A model generated the notes under the pieces. The model searched no databases and was not told where the DNA came from. It worked only from the letters and a program-made list of their open reading frames with translations. This document shows positions 20,683-33,800 of a stretch of DNA of 64,000 nt, piece by piece. The translations under genes and the position numbers were made by a program. Source of the DNA: Chamaelirium japonicum (taxonomy: Eukaryota > Streptophyta > Magnoliopsida > Liliales > Melanthiaceae); assembly GCA_947650365.1 (NCBI GenBank), contig CANTAL010000004.1:682001-746000 (forward strand). The letters run 5' to 3'. Position 1 is the first letter of the stretch. Every line of letters starts with the position of its first letter.

Positions 20683-23562
20683 ATGGCATCCTCTGGCAAT
20701 TCGAAGAAGATGAGTGCGGTCCCTTCGAAGAGCAAGGGAAAAGAGATTGCTGAGGTCTCATCCACTCCCAAGGGCCGTGGAAAGGGCAAGGCGGAGTTGA
20801 TCGAGCTTGGTCAATTGGGCAAGAGGCATCAGGGAGTGGGGTTCGCTTCAGCACTGTCAAGGCCAGAGCAGATCCCCAAGGCAAAGTTCATTCTCTGTCC
20901 GCTGATACCTCTGGCGGTGGAACCGGAGTTTGGGTACAATACCGGTGGTAAATTCACAGACGTGAAGAGGAAGAAATAGCAGACACTGCTTGCCTGCTTC
21001 ACAGAGGGAAAAGTTCGCCCTTCTCTTCCTGGAGTGCAGTCCGCCTTTGGCATCGACAAGCAGACAATCTTCACCAGTTTTGCCAGCAAAGAGCAAGTCA
21101 TGGGAACCATCGTCACTTTTGGCCAGCTCAACTGTGGACTGCGCCTTCCACTGCCGCCTTTTGCCGCGAGGTTGCTGAACACCTCCGGCCTTTGTCCCGG
21201 GCAGGTCTCTGGAAACGCCTGGAGGATCATCTACGCTTTCTGCCGCGTAGAGTCAGATTTCCAGGAGGACTTGAAGTCTTGTTACTCCAGCATACCAGAG
21301 GGTGAAGTTGCCCGGATCGAGCTGGGGTATTTCTTCTACCATTATCGATGGGCTTGGAGGAAAGACAGCCTGTTCTTCAATTTGACCGGCATATCTGCGC
21401 TGCGTCCGATCGTCGACACCATCCCCTCGGACAAACTCTACACCGATTGGCCGATATCAGTTTTCGGTGCATGGACTGCACTCTCGGTACCCGAGACCCC
21501 CCGGAGCGACGTGCACGATGAGGTGATGAAATACTGCGAGGGGGGTATCTTCGCTTGGACTTCAGAACGAGTATGAGCTATCGACAACTTGTTCTTGGAA
21601 TTGACCTGCGGTACCAGATCATGGAAACAGTTTTCGAACTGCCCGGTCAGGTATGGCAACGCCAATCTCCTCCATCGGTTGCAGGCTCGATATGAAGATA
21701 ATGAACTCTTGTATTCAGACTACGAGGAGGATCCTCAGTCTGGCAAGATTATCAGAAACGTTCGTGTTGAGAAGAAGGCTTACAGCGTGAGACGCCGATT
21801 ACCCTCCACGGAGGAAAAGTTGGTGATACAACGAGGCCCGGCGAAGAAGAAGAGGAAAATCTTCATCGAGCAGCAGGAGGATGAAGAAAAGAAGGAAGAA
21901 GAAGGCGAAGAAGAAGAAGAGGCAAGGAAAGGGGCAGAAGAAGACTATGATGATGAAGGGACTGCCAGCAGCGGCAGCGGTGGCGATGATGATGGGGAAG
22001 ATGGGGGTGGTGAGGATGATCTTCCTCCCACCCCCACTGGTGGAGATAGTGGAAATGGGGGTGGTGAGGAAGAAATTCCTCCCACCCCCACTGGAGGTGA
22101 CCAAGGACAGGTGGGTGGTGGGGATGACCTTCCTCCCACCCCCGTTGGTGGTGCAGAAGAAGAAGAAGACTCTCAGCCTATCCCCATCGACGAGGCTAAG
22201 TCCCGTCGTATGGAGGAGGTGATGGACGAAGAAGGCGACGGCTACAGGATGGTTCCCGCCTACCGTTTTGAGGAGCTGAAGAAGCGCCCGATGCACTTGA
22301 AGATAAGATTCTCGGGGAGCGGTGGGGTTGGAAGCAACCCTACGCCCCTCGACCAAATACCCCCAGATGCACCTCGCCTCGAAGGCCCAACTACAAGCGG
22401 GGGTTTGGAGGTTGAGCAACCTCCTCCTCCTTCGCGCTCTTTGGCTGAGGAGATGGCAGCCCTTGTGGCTGGGCTCGAGCAGCCACAAAGTGAAGGGGAG
22501 ATCTCACCTCATCGGGGCATCCCCTCCCCAGCACACCTGGAGAGAGGAAGTCAAGTGGGTGATGAGACTCCCCAACCCCAGCCGGAACCAACCCCCGCTA
22601 AGGAGAAATCGACCCCCAAGGGTAAGAGCTCCGATCATAGGAAGGGAAAGTCGACTCGGGTCGATGCCTAAGGTATCTTCACTAACTTTTTCTCTTGATC
22701 ACACTGCCTTTGAAGCTCGAAAATATTCTAAATCTTTGAATTTTTGCTTGACTTGCAGAGACTCATGCTGGCACGACTTATCTTTTGAAGGATTTGGGTG
22801 AGGTTGACATCAACCACCCAACTCCAGTAATTCGGAAGCTTTGCAACCTTCCAGGGGCCCCGATCGAGGAAGCCTTTCATAGGCTCGAAGTGGTGGTAAG
22901 TGCATCAGCTTGAATTGACTTTTGAATCGAATCTTTCGATATATCTCTTAACACTTCTTATTTGTTCGCAGAACTCAGCAGTTTTGAAATTCGACACGAA
23001 GCTTTTCAAGAAGTTTGGAGAGCGAGAGGCTTCAGCTGAAGTCTCTCACCTTACGGCTGAATTGGAAGCTGCCCAAGAGGAAAAGGACAAGCTGAGGGAG
23101 CTTCTATCCTCCAATAAGGAGGCTTTGAAGGCCAAGATCGAGGCCCTTCGCAAGGAGAAACTCGAAAGCAAGGGCTGGCAGAACGGCTACGAGGCTCGGG
23201 GTCACGAACTCGAATCGTTGAAGAACCGTTTCTTCAAGATGGAGACTCTGGCCCATGACCGAGGAGTGGAGCTCCAGGAGTTCAAGGGCAAACTTGACGG
23301 CAGGGAAGCTGCTCTTGATACAAGAGAGGCTGCTTTAGCTGTTAAGGAGGCTGCTTCTTCTGCCAAGGAGGAGGCTCTTCAAAAGGAGTTGGAGCATATG
23401 CGCACTGAATGCGCGAGTTACAGGGAGACAGCCGAGAAGGCGGTGGAGGCACTCAGGGTCCATGCCAGCAGTGTCCGATCTTCCAAGGCTTCGGTTGCGA
23501 GCAAAGCTCGCGGTGGATCCGAAGGAGAGAAGTCGCGCGCTCCCAGTGTGGCTAAACCCTGA
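20683..23562 (+). pseudogene. Antisense gene of the retrotransposon (Transposase_28-like domain plus coiled coil), copy B
   Basis: Exon 1 is 20683-22672, intron 1 is 22673-22758 (GT..AG), exon 2 is 22759-22895 (137 nt), intron 2 is 22896-22971 and exon 3 is 22972-23562. The joined length is 2718 nt, a 905-residue frame. Features in order: basic N-terminus; LRLPLPPF, GLCPGQV and NAWRIIYAF near residues 150-180; KKKRK near 388; an acidic run of Glu/Asp; three PPTPTGG/PPTPVGG repeats (about 447-490); and a coiled coil of about 196 residues that is longer than in A and C because of repeated REAAL-type heptads. Damage: TAG 20977-20979 (codon 99, shared with A), TGA 21574-21576, and TAA 22669-22671 at the exon end. 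Similar antisense ORFs are known in Tat elements; their role is unproven. Confidence 0.86.
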
Positions 23563-24090
23563 TGCACTTCTTCTTTCTTTTTTGTTGTTGTACTTGTAAA
23601 CTCGTGACATATAACGGCTCACTCCTGTACTTAGCAAATTTTTGGTAATAATAGAGATCTTTTTGCTGTTTGAAAATTGGATGTCTCTTATGTTGAATGT
23701 CTTCAAATGTCATGTTCTGGATAACATTGGAATGTTGAAATGGATACAATCTCTTGAATGTAAGGGGTAGAGTCGCAACTCGATTACCCAAACTTGTTGT
23801 ATCTTGAAAATTGAATTTGCATTCATGTAACACTCGTATGTGAGGGGTCGAGTCGCAACTCAAACACCCAAACCTGTTAGACGATATCGAAATTGAAATT
23901 GAATATCATTTAACGTTTGTATGTAAGGGGTAGTGTCGCAACACAAACTCCCAAACCAGTTAAATTGACTTGAAGATTGAAATTGAATGTAGATCGAACA
24001 TAGATAATCTGAAACTGCTTCATAACTTGAATTGAAAAAGCTGAGCATTTGAACATTTGAAAGAGAAGTTTATTCATCATGGAATTTACA
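23563..24090. repeat. Convergent spacer with GAGTTGCGACTC repeats, copy B
   Basis: A 528-bp gap between the 3' end of the antisense gene and the 3' end of pol. In window orientation GAGTCGCAACTC occurs at about 23770 and 23850, and a diverged form occurs near 23932. It is homologous to the spacers in A and C. No other feature is seen. Confidence 0.72.
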
Positions 24091-27000
24091 TCATGGATAG
24101 AACAACTTGAGATGTCTGGCATTCGAAGCTCGTGGTAGTCTATCTCCTTCTGGTGAGATCAGTCGATAAGAGCCTTTGCCTCCCACTGATTCGATGATAT
24201 AAGGACCTTCCCAGTTGGGAGCAAGTTTCCCACTGCTGTGTTCTTTAGTGTTGTAGAAAACTGCTCTGAGAACTAGGCTGCCCACTGGGAACTGTCTCTT
24301 GTAGACCTTCTCATCGTAGGCACGTTTGAACTTCTGTTGATACTTGGCTATACGAAGAGATGCTTGGTCTCGTAGTTCTTCAGAGAAGTCCAGATCATTG
24401 ACTCGAAGCTCTTTATTGATCCCTTCTTCAACTGCTTTGGTCTTAAGAGTATTCGATATGTTTTCTGTTGGGAGTACCGCTTCCGATCCATATGTCAGAC
24501 GAAAGGGTGAGAACCCTGTCGATCTTCTCGGAGTTGTGTGATATCCCCAAAGAACTTCAGGTAGGACTTGTTCCCACAATCCTTTCTTGTCGTGGAGTTT
24601 CTTCTTGAGTATACCAAGAATGGCTCTATTTGAAGCTTCGGCTTGACCATTGCATTGAGGGTATCTTGGAGTTGAATAGAAAAGCTTGATTCCGTTGTTC
24701 AGACAGAACTCTCGGAATTTATCGGAGTCAAGTTGAGCCCAATTGTCAGCAACAAGTACTTGAGGTGTGCCAAACCTTGAGAAGATGTTATGTCGAATGA
24801 TCTTGATCACTTCATCATCGGTCTCTCGGAAGAGTGGCACAGCTTCGACCCATTTGGTGAAGTAATCTGTGGCCAGCAGCAGATACTTCTTCTTGCTAGG
24901 AGTTGGTAGAAAAAGACCTAAGAAGTCCAACCCCCATTGATGGAAAGGCCATGGACTCGACAGTTGGTGAAGCTCATCTGCAGGAGATGGATAGCCCGTG
25001 CGTGCCGTTGGCATGGCTCGTACCTTTGAACCACTTGGCGAGCGTCTTTTGACATTGTTGGCCAATAGTAACCTTGTAGCTTCGTCTTGGCTTCAAGAGA
25101 TCTTCCTCCCGAATGATTTTCGCAAGCTCCAGAGTGAATATCAATCATGATTGCCTTTGCTTGTTCAGGGCCAATACACTTGAGCATCATCCCGTTGTGA
25201 GACTTGAAGTATAGATCTTCTCCTTGAAGAATGTAGTATGGGAGTTTCCTTTGAAGTCTTCAAGATTGATTTGGATCTTCGGGTATTTCACCATGTTTGA
25301 AGAAGTTGAAGATTGGTTGTCTCCAATCCTCAAGCTCACTTGTGGTGGTAAGGTTCAATACCAGTTGATCTCCACCCCCAGATCTCTTTGTAGTAGCAAT
25401 GACCTATTGTTCGGGGGTGGTCTTGGGCACTTCTTGATAATCGATTTGTATTTGCCTTCCTCCGAGTGAGTCTCCAAGAACTGAGGCAGCATTGGCTAAG
25501 GCATCCGCTTCTCGATTCTCTGCTCTTGGGATTTGAACGAATTCAGTATTAGTAAAACATTGCTGAAGCCGTCGTACTAAAGCCAAGTAGAGTTGCATTC
25601 TCTCTTCATGAGCTGTGTACTCTCCATTGATTTGCCTTATGATCAGCTGGGAGTCGCTGTATATGATGATTCGATCTACCCCCAAGTAGATCGCTCGTGT
25701 CCTGAAAGGTGAGCAAAGGTCTGGAGATGAGTGCTTCATATTCAGCTTCGTTGTTGGTGGCATTGAATCCAAGGAGAGTAGCCTTCTGAAGATGATCAAG
25801 TTTGGGGGATATCAAGACTATCCCAATTCCCGAACCGATCGTACTTGAAGCTTCATCAGTATAAAGCTTCCATGGAGGAGTTGTGGCAACAGCCTCGAGG
25901 CTTGGATCGGTTTTTGTTGCAAGATTGAACGGAGGATCAACTTCCTCTTCTAAGCGCATATCGACGTCTTCTTCCCAAGTGATGGGGTCTTCAACCGGAA
26001 AGTCAACTAGAAAATCAGCAATGGCCTAACCTTTGATGGAAGTGCGAGATTCAAATTGAATCCCCAGAGCACTCATTTCGATCACCCATTTGGTCATTCG
26101 ACCAGCTCGACCAGCTTTGTCAACGATTTCTTTGAGTGGGTGTTCTGAAATGACAGTGATCTGGTGGGAGACGAAGTAAGGTTGGAGACGTCATGATGCA
26201 GTGAGCAAAGCCAGTATGACTTTCTCCATTTTGGAATAACGAGTCTCAGCGGGGAGAAGCGTATGGCTGATGTAGTAGACTGGATGTTCGATGCTCTCTC
26301 TTCTGCTGATTAGGACCGCACTGATTGCTTGATCGGTGACGGCGAGATAGAGCCATAGATCTTCTTTTGGAAGCGGAGCTGTCAGGATAGGAGCCTGCAC
26401 CAGATATTTCTTGATGCCTTGAAAAGCCTCTTCGCAAGTTGAACTCCACCCCGAAGTGTCCGCCTTTCGTAGTTTGTCGAAGAGAGGCTTACACTTATCG
26501 GAGGCCTTTGAGATGAACCGATTGAGGGCAGCAAGTCTTCCAATAAGACGTTGCACTTCCTTCCGATTGGTAGGTGATGGCATATCGAGGATGGCTCGAA
26601 TTTGGTCGGGGTTGGCTTCAATACCTCTCTTGGTCACAAGGTGACCCAGGAATTTGCCCGATTGAACTCCAAAAGTGCACTTGGCAGGATTGAGCTTCAT
26701 GCGATACTTTCGGAGGACTTGAAAGGTTTCCGCCAGATCGGATAGATGGTTTCCCCGAGTGGAGCTCTTGGTGAGGAGATCATCGACGTAGACTTCGACA
26801 TTGCGCCCGATCTGGTCTTCGAACATCTTTGTGACTAGTCTTTAATAGGTAGAACCAGCATTTTTGAGGCCGAATGGCATTACATTATAGCAGTAGAGAC
26901 CTCGGCTAGTCACAAAGCATGTCTTCTCTTGATCGTCCGGATGAAGCGGAATTTGATTGTACCCAGAGTATCCATCCATGAAAGACAATAGCTCGTGGCC

Positions 27001-27516
27001 AGCAGTGGTATCGACGAGTCTATCTATCCTTGGCATGCGAAATGGATCTTTGGGACAAGCCTTGTTGAGATTGGTGAAATCGATGCACACTCTGACCTTC
27101 CCGTTCTTCTTTGGAACAACGACAATGTTGGAGATCCAAGTAGGATACTCTACTTCACGAATGAAGCCTGCTGTGAGTAACTTACTGATCTCCTCTTGAA
27201 CAGCAACTTGTAGCTCTGGTCGGATGGTGCGTGGCTTTTGCTTGATAGGCTTCACTTCTTCTTTGATCGCAAGTCGGTGACAAGCGTCATCTGGATTGAT
27301 ACAAGGCATGTCTTCGAAACACCAAGCGAAGACGTCAAGATTGGACTGGAGGAAGGATACCATGTCTCGCGCTTCTGCGTCGCTAAGACCGGTACCAATG
27401 AACGTTTGTCGATGGAGATCTCCACTACCGATATTGATTGGGATGATTTCTTCAATTGAAGGTGAGGCTTCCCATTCGATTGGTGGGGGCCCGATCGGTG
27501 GGATCTCCCTTGATTG
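24091..27516 (-). pseudogene. pol: Pol: RT, RNase H, second RNase H, integrase, copy B
   Basis: Homologous to the pol of A and C, with RT YVDD at 26790-26779, second RNase H YTDEAS (Gly to Glu beside the catalytic Asp), a D-D-E integrase and a C-terminal WEGPYII module. It is heavily broken: stops at 26844-26842, 26193-26191, 26028-26026, 25406-25404 and 25262-25260; a replaced stretch with frameshift near 25685-25720; and a one-base deletion near 24985 that shifts the integrase core frame. A zinc-binding Cys of the HHCC region is Tyr (QRYEPC where A has KCELC). Most stops arise from CAA, CAG, CGA or CGT codons. It cannot encode an active enzyme. Confidence 0.9.
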
Positions 27517-27522
27517 CTATTT
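27508..27522 (-). other. Candidate readthrough site between protease and RT, copy B
   Basis: On the minus strand AAA TAG CAA TCA lies at the same place as in A and C (TAG = 27519-27517). In this copy a one-base deletion just upstream (near 27541) has shifted the frame, so the signal is no longer in phase with gag-pro. The nine bases are nevertheless unchanged. Confidence 0.65.
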
Positions 27523-29957
27523 GGAAGAGGGACCAGCTTATCTCGTGGCCGCTTTGGAGGAGCGATATTGATCTTTCGATCTGTTTTGGCTGCAGCAACC
27601 TCACAAGACCTCCCAACTTGCTGATCGCCACGAATGCAGACAATGCCTTCTCCCATTGCGAACTTGAGTAGTTGGTGATAAGAAGAGGAGATGGCATTGA
27701 TCTGGTGGAGGAATGGTCGATCGAGAATGGCGTTGTAGCTGGACGTTCCTTCGACGATAGCAAATCTCACCGAGACTCGAGTTTCTCGGCTGAGATCGAG
27801 AGTGAATCTTGATTCACCCATAGTGACGCTCTGTTCGCCATTGAAGCCGGTGATTACGGTCGGGACGACATCGAGGCTTGTGTATTTATGTCCCAGACGT
27901 TTGAAGCAGTCCGAGAACATAATGTCGATGGAGCTTCCGGTGTCGATGAGAATTCGATTGACAGTGCTCCCGTCAATAAGAAGCTTTAGGACCAGAGGGT
28001 CTCGATGGGGAGTATGAACTCCTTGAAGGTTGGTGTCGTTGAAGACGATGGAGGGCCAAGCTAAACCCTCGATAGGCTTCTCGATCCATGTGTCTTCTTT
28101 ATTTGCCGCAGCACGAACATGGAAGATACGTCGAACTTGCCGATCAACTTCTTTCCCGGTCACCGCTTGATTGTGCAATGATCCGTGAATGCCGAAGACG
28201 TTGGCATTCACAGAAAGAGGAGATCGGTTGGAAGAGATTTGATGAACCCAGCAAGCCTCTTTCCCCTTTGCAGAGGATCGACGCTGATCTTGACCATCTT
28301 TGGTAAACTCTTGAAGGTGACCCTCTCGCAACAAGTCTTTGAGATGAAATTTTAGTTGATAACACCGATCGGTAGAATGGTCGTGACTTCGGTGGAAGTC
28401 ACAATAAACAGTTTTGTCTGCCGTGAACTTAGTATTTGGCTGAAGAGGATTGGGCCTTCGAAGGAATTCCTCGTGTTGAATGCGGTCGAGAATCTGCTCG
28501 ATCGGTAAATTCCACTCGGTGAAAGTGGTCTTCGTTGGAGATCGACGCCCGTCATTCTTCGCCCATTTGTTGGCTGGAGGGGCTGCTGCCTCAGCGTTGT
28601 GAGCTTTGGCAGCATACTTCGGGGCTTCTCGATTGGCAGGCTTTCGCTTGGTCTCTCGCCCCTTTCGAGCTATTTGATCATCCTCAACCTCAATTTCCCT
28701 CTGGATCCTATCAAACATTGAACCCAGGGAAGGAGGAGGATTGTGAATGAAGTCGTTGTAGATATGTTGCTCGAAATGGAGTGCATTCTGGAAAGCCAGC
28801 ATGATGGCTTCATCATCCAGATGTCTCCCGGAGAGGGCGGCATGCTCGTTACGGAATCTCCTTGTGAAGCTGCGGAGACTCTCGTCGGCACCCATCCTCA
28901 ACCTATAGAGGGAGTCGAGCTTCTTTTCCGGCTTCATATTCAGTTGATAATGATGCATGAAGAGATTTGCTAAAACACTGAACTGGGTGATGGACCCAGC
29001 TCGCAGATTGTGATACCAATCGAGGGATGGTTCGTCGAGACTTCCCGCGAAGGTGCAGCAGAGCACGTTGTTTTCTTCTTCGTGCGGCGTCAAGGCTTGC
29101 TTGAAGGCTAGTATGTGGAGAGTTGGATCTCCTTTAACACAATTGAATTTTGGGAGAGTAGGGGTTCTCCATCCCCTGGGGAATGTTGATTCGAATAGGC
29201 TTCGATGGAGTGGCCCGACGGAGGAGTATCCATCTCTACGACCATGCCCTCGATTAAGATGTGGATCGAGAGGCAAGATCGAGAGGTCTTGTTCAGGCCC
29301 TTGAATATCAGCAGGTTGGAGTCCGCGATGAAATGTAATAGATGGAGAGATTCTACTCTTTGAAGGAGCGCCTTTCATCTGGTGCTTCCTTGGTAAGTCG
29401 AGTTTTGAAGGTGCCCTCTTGTCGCAGTTGTGACCAGAAGAGGATTGGGAGGACTCGTCGTCAAGGCGATCCCAAACACTCTGTTTCCATGGGGCAGCAG
29501 AGGGAGTTGGGTCACGACGAATCCTCTCGAAGGCAGCAGTGCCCATTGATCTCCGTTGCTCGGAGTGGATTGATGGTCGTGGCCGATCGACCCTCTCATT
29601 AGTCGAGGGGATAGGAAGAGCAATTCCAGCCTCGGAAGCTACCTTCTTGAGTGCATCCCTCTCAGCAGTGAGGGTGGCATTTTGTTTTGCAAATTAAGGC
29701 AGTTGGAAGTCGACCGCTGAGATTTGATACGTCGAGGGAAGGTCTTCAGTGGGAGCAGGGGTTGTATGCCCTATTGATGGATAAGGAGGTGGGGCAATCG
29801 GTCGATCGACCGATCTCCCACTACCTGATCGAGTATCCATATTGGGGACAGCAAGGGGCTGCCCGAAATTGAGCCTTTGACTCATTGATCGAGTCTCAGG
29901 GCGAGGTTGACATGTGTTACTTCCTTCTGGTTGACCCTGATGCTTGGTCCTCGCCAT
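27517..29957 (-). pseudogene. gag-pro: Gag and aspartic protease, copy B
   Basis: The start is ATG 29957 (MARTKHQGQ), the same N-terminus as copy C. TAA at 29696-29694 interrupts the frame at codon 88 in place of a CAA. The frame is then open through the Gag core (FPRGWRTP, SLDEPSLDWYHNL, YRLRMGADESL), the zinc knuckle (YCDFHRSHDHSTDRC) and the protease (LIDTGSSIDIMF). A one-base deletion near 27541 (GATAAG for GATGAAG) shifts the last residues into another frame that runs to 27252 without function. Gag packages RNA and the protease cuts the polyprotein. Confidence 0.9.
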
Positions 29958-30102
29958 TCAGAGAGCGAAGGGTGCAATGAGAGTGTCGGCTTCCGAGCGG
30001 TTATCTGCTCAACCGAGGGGGCGAGGAAGTTTGACTATTGATCAGTTTGTCTGCTAAACTGATCTAATAGTAGTTGTAGAACGGACACAGCTTCTCTTTC
30101 GA
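29958..30102 (-). other. Leader between PBS and gag, copy B
   Basis: An untranslated leader of about 145 bp. It is homologous to 39793-39936 in copy C (blocks AGCTTCTCTTTCG, CTACTATTAG). No other feature is seen. Confidence 0.6.
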
Positions 30103-30119
30103 TCCCACAGACGGTGCCA
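30103..30119 (-). other. Primer binding site, copy B
   Basis: On the minus strand TGGCACCGTCTGTGGGA starts three bases inside the 5' LTR end. Copy C has TGGCGCC at this place, so copy B carries one G-to-A change. The tRNA is not certain; the TGGCGCC start fits tRNAs whose acceptor end is GGCGCCA, such as tRNA-Asp. Confidence 0.75.
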
Positions 30120-30122
30120 AAC

Positions 30123-30858
30123 TGTGGGGGAAAATCTTCGTGCCGACCCGAAGACTTCGCCGCACCAGTCAATTGAAGGTTCAAGTTGAAGACCGTTGTT
30201 CGATCTGTCGATTGAAGTTGATGCTTTCGATATGCAAACAGAGAGAGTTTAACATGAGAGATGTGATCTCGGAGTTCAGCCAAAGCCTACGTCTCTGTGC
30301 TATAGGGAGCAATCCGAATTCACTAACACTTGTATCGAAGTGATCTCGATAGGCCGAGTATCACTGAAACCTCTCTGATCTCTTCAGAGACAAGAAGAAG
30401 ATCGAGGAGAGGTGGAGGATATGATAAGATAGAAATTCCGGAGCTCTGGTTTCTGGATTTTGACCTGGATCTGAGATTGGATCCATTTACATTCGAAGGG
30501 TCAGCTATTTATAGAATTCTCTGGCGACGAATGGCGGTTTCCGCTATCGTATCTGGGGATCCTCCAGGTAAAGCTGGTGGGTCCCGCTGCCATCTCCTGG
30601 GGGATTTTACAGGCTCTTGGGCCCATCCGGCTGGACCAGTGGGTCCCACGGTTGTCTTCGTGGGCCCACCAGGCAGGGCCGGTGGGTCCCGCTGTTGTCT
30701 TCGTGGGCCCACCAAACAGGGCTGGTGGGTCCCACTGTTGTCTTTGTGGGCCCACCTGGCAGGGTCGGTGGGTCCTTCCGTTGTCTCTGTGGGTACACCA
30801 GGCAGGGCCGGTAGGTCCTACCGTTTTGCAGATTTCTTCACCAAAATTTGCACCCACA
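30123..30858 (-). repeat. 5' LTR of copy B
   Basis: 736 bp and collinear with 16942-17677. The TATA box TATAAATAG lies on the minus strand at 30513-30505; the 43-bp GC-rich repeats are at about 30640-30810. The flanking ATCCA at 30859-30863 is the right target duplication. Confidence 0.95.
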
Positions 30859-33800
30859 ATCCATTCTAATTCAATCATACGATCCAATCTAATTCATTCA
30901 TACGATCTATTCTAAATCATTCGCACGAATGTATCCATCTATTTCATTCGTATGATCCATTCTAATTCATTCGTACGATCCATTCTAATTCATTCGTACG
31001 TGCGAATGAATTAGAATGGATCGTATGAATGAATTAGAATGGATCGTCACAAATGTATCCTTTGTAATTGATACGTACAATCCATTCTATTTCATTCGTA
31101 CGATTCATTTTTACTCATTCGTACGATCCATTCTAATTCATTCGCACGAATGTATCCATTCTAATTCATTCGTACGATCCATTCTAATTCCTACGTACGA
31201 TCCATTCTAATTCATTTGTACGATCCATTCTAATTAATTCGCACGAATGTATCCATTCTAATTCATTCATACGATCCATTCTAGTTCATTCGCATGATCC
31301 ATTCTAATTCATTCGCACGAATGAATCCATTCTAATTCATTCATACAATCCATTCTATTTCATTCATACGATCCATTCTTACTCATTCGTACGATCCATT
31401 CTAATTCATTCGCACGAATGTATCCATTCTAATTCATTCGTACGATCCATTCTAATTCATTCGTACGATCCATTCTAATTCATTCGCACAATCTATTCTA
31501 ATTCATTCGTACGTTCCATTCAAATTCATTAGCACGATCCATGCTATTTCATTCGTACGATCCATTCTATTTCATTCGTACGATCCATTATTACGATCCA
31601 TTCTAATTCATTCGTACGATCCATTCTAATTCATTCGCACAATCTATTCTAATTCATTCGTACGATCCATTCTAATTTATTTGCACGATCCATTCTAATT
31701 CATTCACACAATCCATTCTAATTCTTTTGCACGAATGTATCCATTCTAATTCATTCGCACGATCCATTCTAATTCCTTTGCACGACCCATTATATTTCAT
31801 TCGTATGATCCATTCAAATTCCTTTGTACGATCCATTCTAATTCATATGTACGATCCATTCTAATTCATTCGTACGATCCATTCTAATTCATTCGCACGA
31901 ATGTATCCATTCTAATTCATTCATACGATCCATTCTAATTCATTCGCACGATCCATTCTAATTTATTCGCACGAATGAATCCATTCTAATTCATTCGTAC
32001 AATCCATTCTATCTCAATCGTACGATCCATTCTTACTCATTCGTACGATCCATTCTAATTCATTCGCATGAATGTATCCATTCTAATTCATTCGTACGAT
32101 CCATTCTAATTCATTCGCACAATCTATTCTAATTCATTCGTACGATCAATTCTAATTCATTCGTACGATCCATTCTAATTCATTCGTACGATCCATTCTA
32201 ATTCATTCGCACGATCCATTCTAATTCATTCGTACGAATCATTCTTACACATTCGTACGATCCATTCTAATTCATTCGTACGATCCATTCTAATTCATTC
32301 ATACGATCCATTCTAATTCATTCGTACGATCCATTCCAATTCCTTCGTACGATCCATTCGTATCCATTCTAATTCATCCGTACGATCCATTCTAATTCAT
32401 TCGTACGATCCATTCTAATTCATTAATACGATCCAATCTAATTCATTCATACGATCCATTATAATTCCTTCGTACGATCCATTCTAATTCATACGATCCA
32501 TTCTATTTCATTCATACAATCCATTCTAATTCATTCGAACGATCCATTCTAATTCCTTCGTACGATCACGATCCATTCTAATTCATTCGCACGATCCATT
32601 CTAATTCATTCATACAATCCATTCTAATTCTTTTGCACGAATGTATCCATTCTAATTCATTCATACAATCCATTCTAATTCATTCGTACGATCCATTCTA
32701 AATCATTCGTACGATCCATTCTAATTCCTTTGTACGATCCATTCTAATTCATTCATACGATCCATTCTAATTCATTCGTACGATCCATTCTAATTCATTC
32801 GCACGATCCATTCTAATTCATTCGTACGATCCATTCTAATTCATTCGCACAATCTATTCTAATTCATTCGTATGATCCATTCTGATTCCTTCATACGATC
32901 CATTCTAATTCCTTCGTACGTACGATCCATTCTAATTCATTCGCACGATCCATTCTAATTCATTCATACGATCCATTCTAATTCATTCGTATGATCCATT
33001 CTAATTCATTCGCACAATCTATTCTAATTCATTCGTACGATCCATTCTATTTCATTCGTGCGATCCATTCTAATTCATACGATCCATTCTATTTCATTCA
33101 TACGATCCATTATAATTCATTCGCACGATCCATTCTAATTCATTTGTACGATCCATTCTAATTCCTTCGTACGATCCATTCTAATTCCTTCGTACGATCC
33201 ATTCTAATTCATTCATACAATCCATTCTAATTCTTTCACACGATCCATTCAAATTCATTCATACGATCCATTCTAATTCTTTCACACGATCCATTCAAAT
33301 TTATTCGTACGATCCATTCTATTTCATTCATATGATCCATTCTAATTCCTTCGTACGATCCATTCTAATTCCTTCGTACGATCCATTCTATTTCATTCGT
33401 ATGATCCATTCTAATTCATAAGTACGATCCATTCTAATTCATTCATACGATCCATTCTAATTCATTCGTACGATCCATTCTAATTCATTCGCACGATCCA
33501 TTCTAATTAATTCATACGATCGAATCTAATTCATTCATACGATCCATTCTAATTCATTCGCACGATCCATTCTAATTCATTCATACAATCCATTCTAATT
33601 CTTTTGCACGAATGTATCAATTCTAATTCATTCGTACAATCCATTCTAATTCATTCGTACGATCCATTCTAATTCATTCGCACGATCCATTCTAATTCAT
33701 TCATACGATCCAATCTAATTCATTCGTACGATCCATTCTAATTCATTCGCATGAATGTATCAACTCTAATTCATTCGTACGATCTATTCTAATTCATTCA

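Larger units (their letters stand above)
16942..30858 (-). mobile_element. Ty3/gypsy Tat-lineage LTR retrotransposon, copy B (complete, minus strand)
   Basis: This 13917-bp element has 736-bp LTRs at both ends, TG..CA termini and a 5-bp target duplication (ATCCA). Read on the minus strand the order is 5' LTR (30858-30123), PBS, gag-pro, amber site, pol, spacer, antisense gene (plus strand of the window), palindromic array, conserved block, polypurine tract and 3' LTR (17677-16942). About 26 of 736 LTR positions differ by hand count (about 3.5 %). At a grass-like rate of 1.3e-8 per site per year this would mean an insertion 1-2 million years old; the rate for this species is unknown. Confidence 0.96.

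Noticed and set aside
27252-27540. Extension of the gag-protease protein of copy B beyond the normal stop
   Set aside because: It results from a one-base deletion near 27541 and runs in a non-homologous frame over the start of pol.
30035-30283. Short frames crossing the PBS and 5' LTR of copy B
   Set aside because: They lie in non-coding LTR and leader sequence and are not conserved in copy C.
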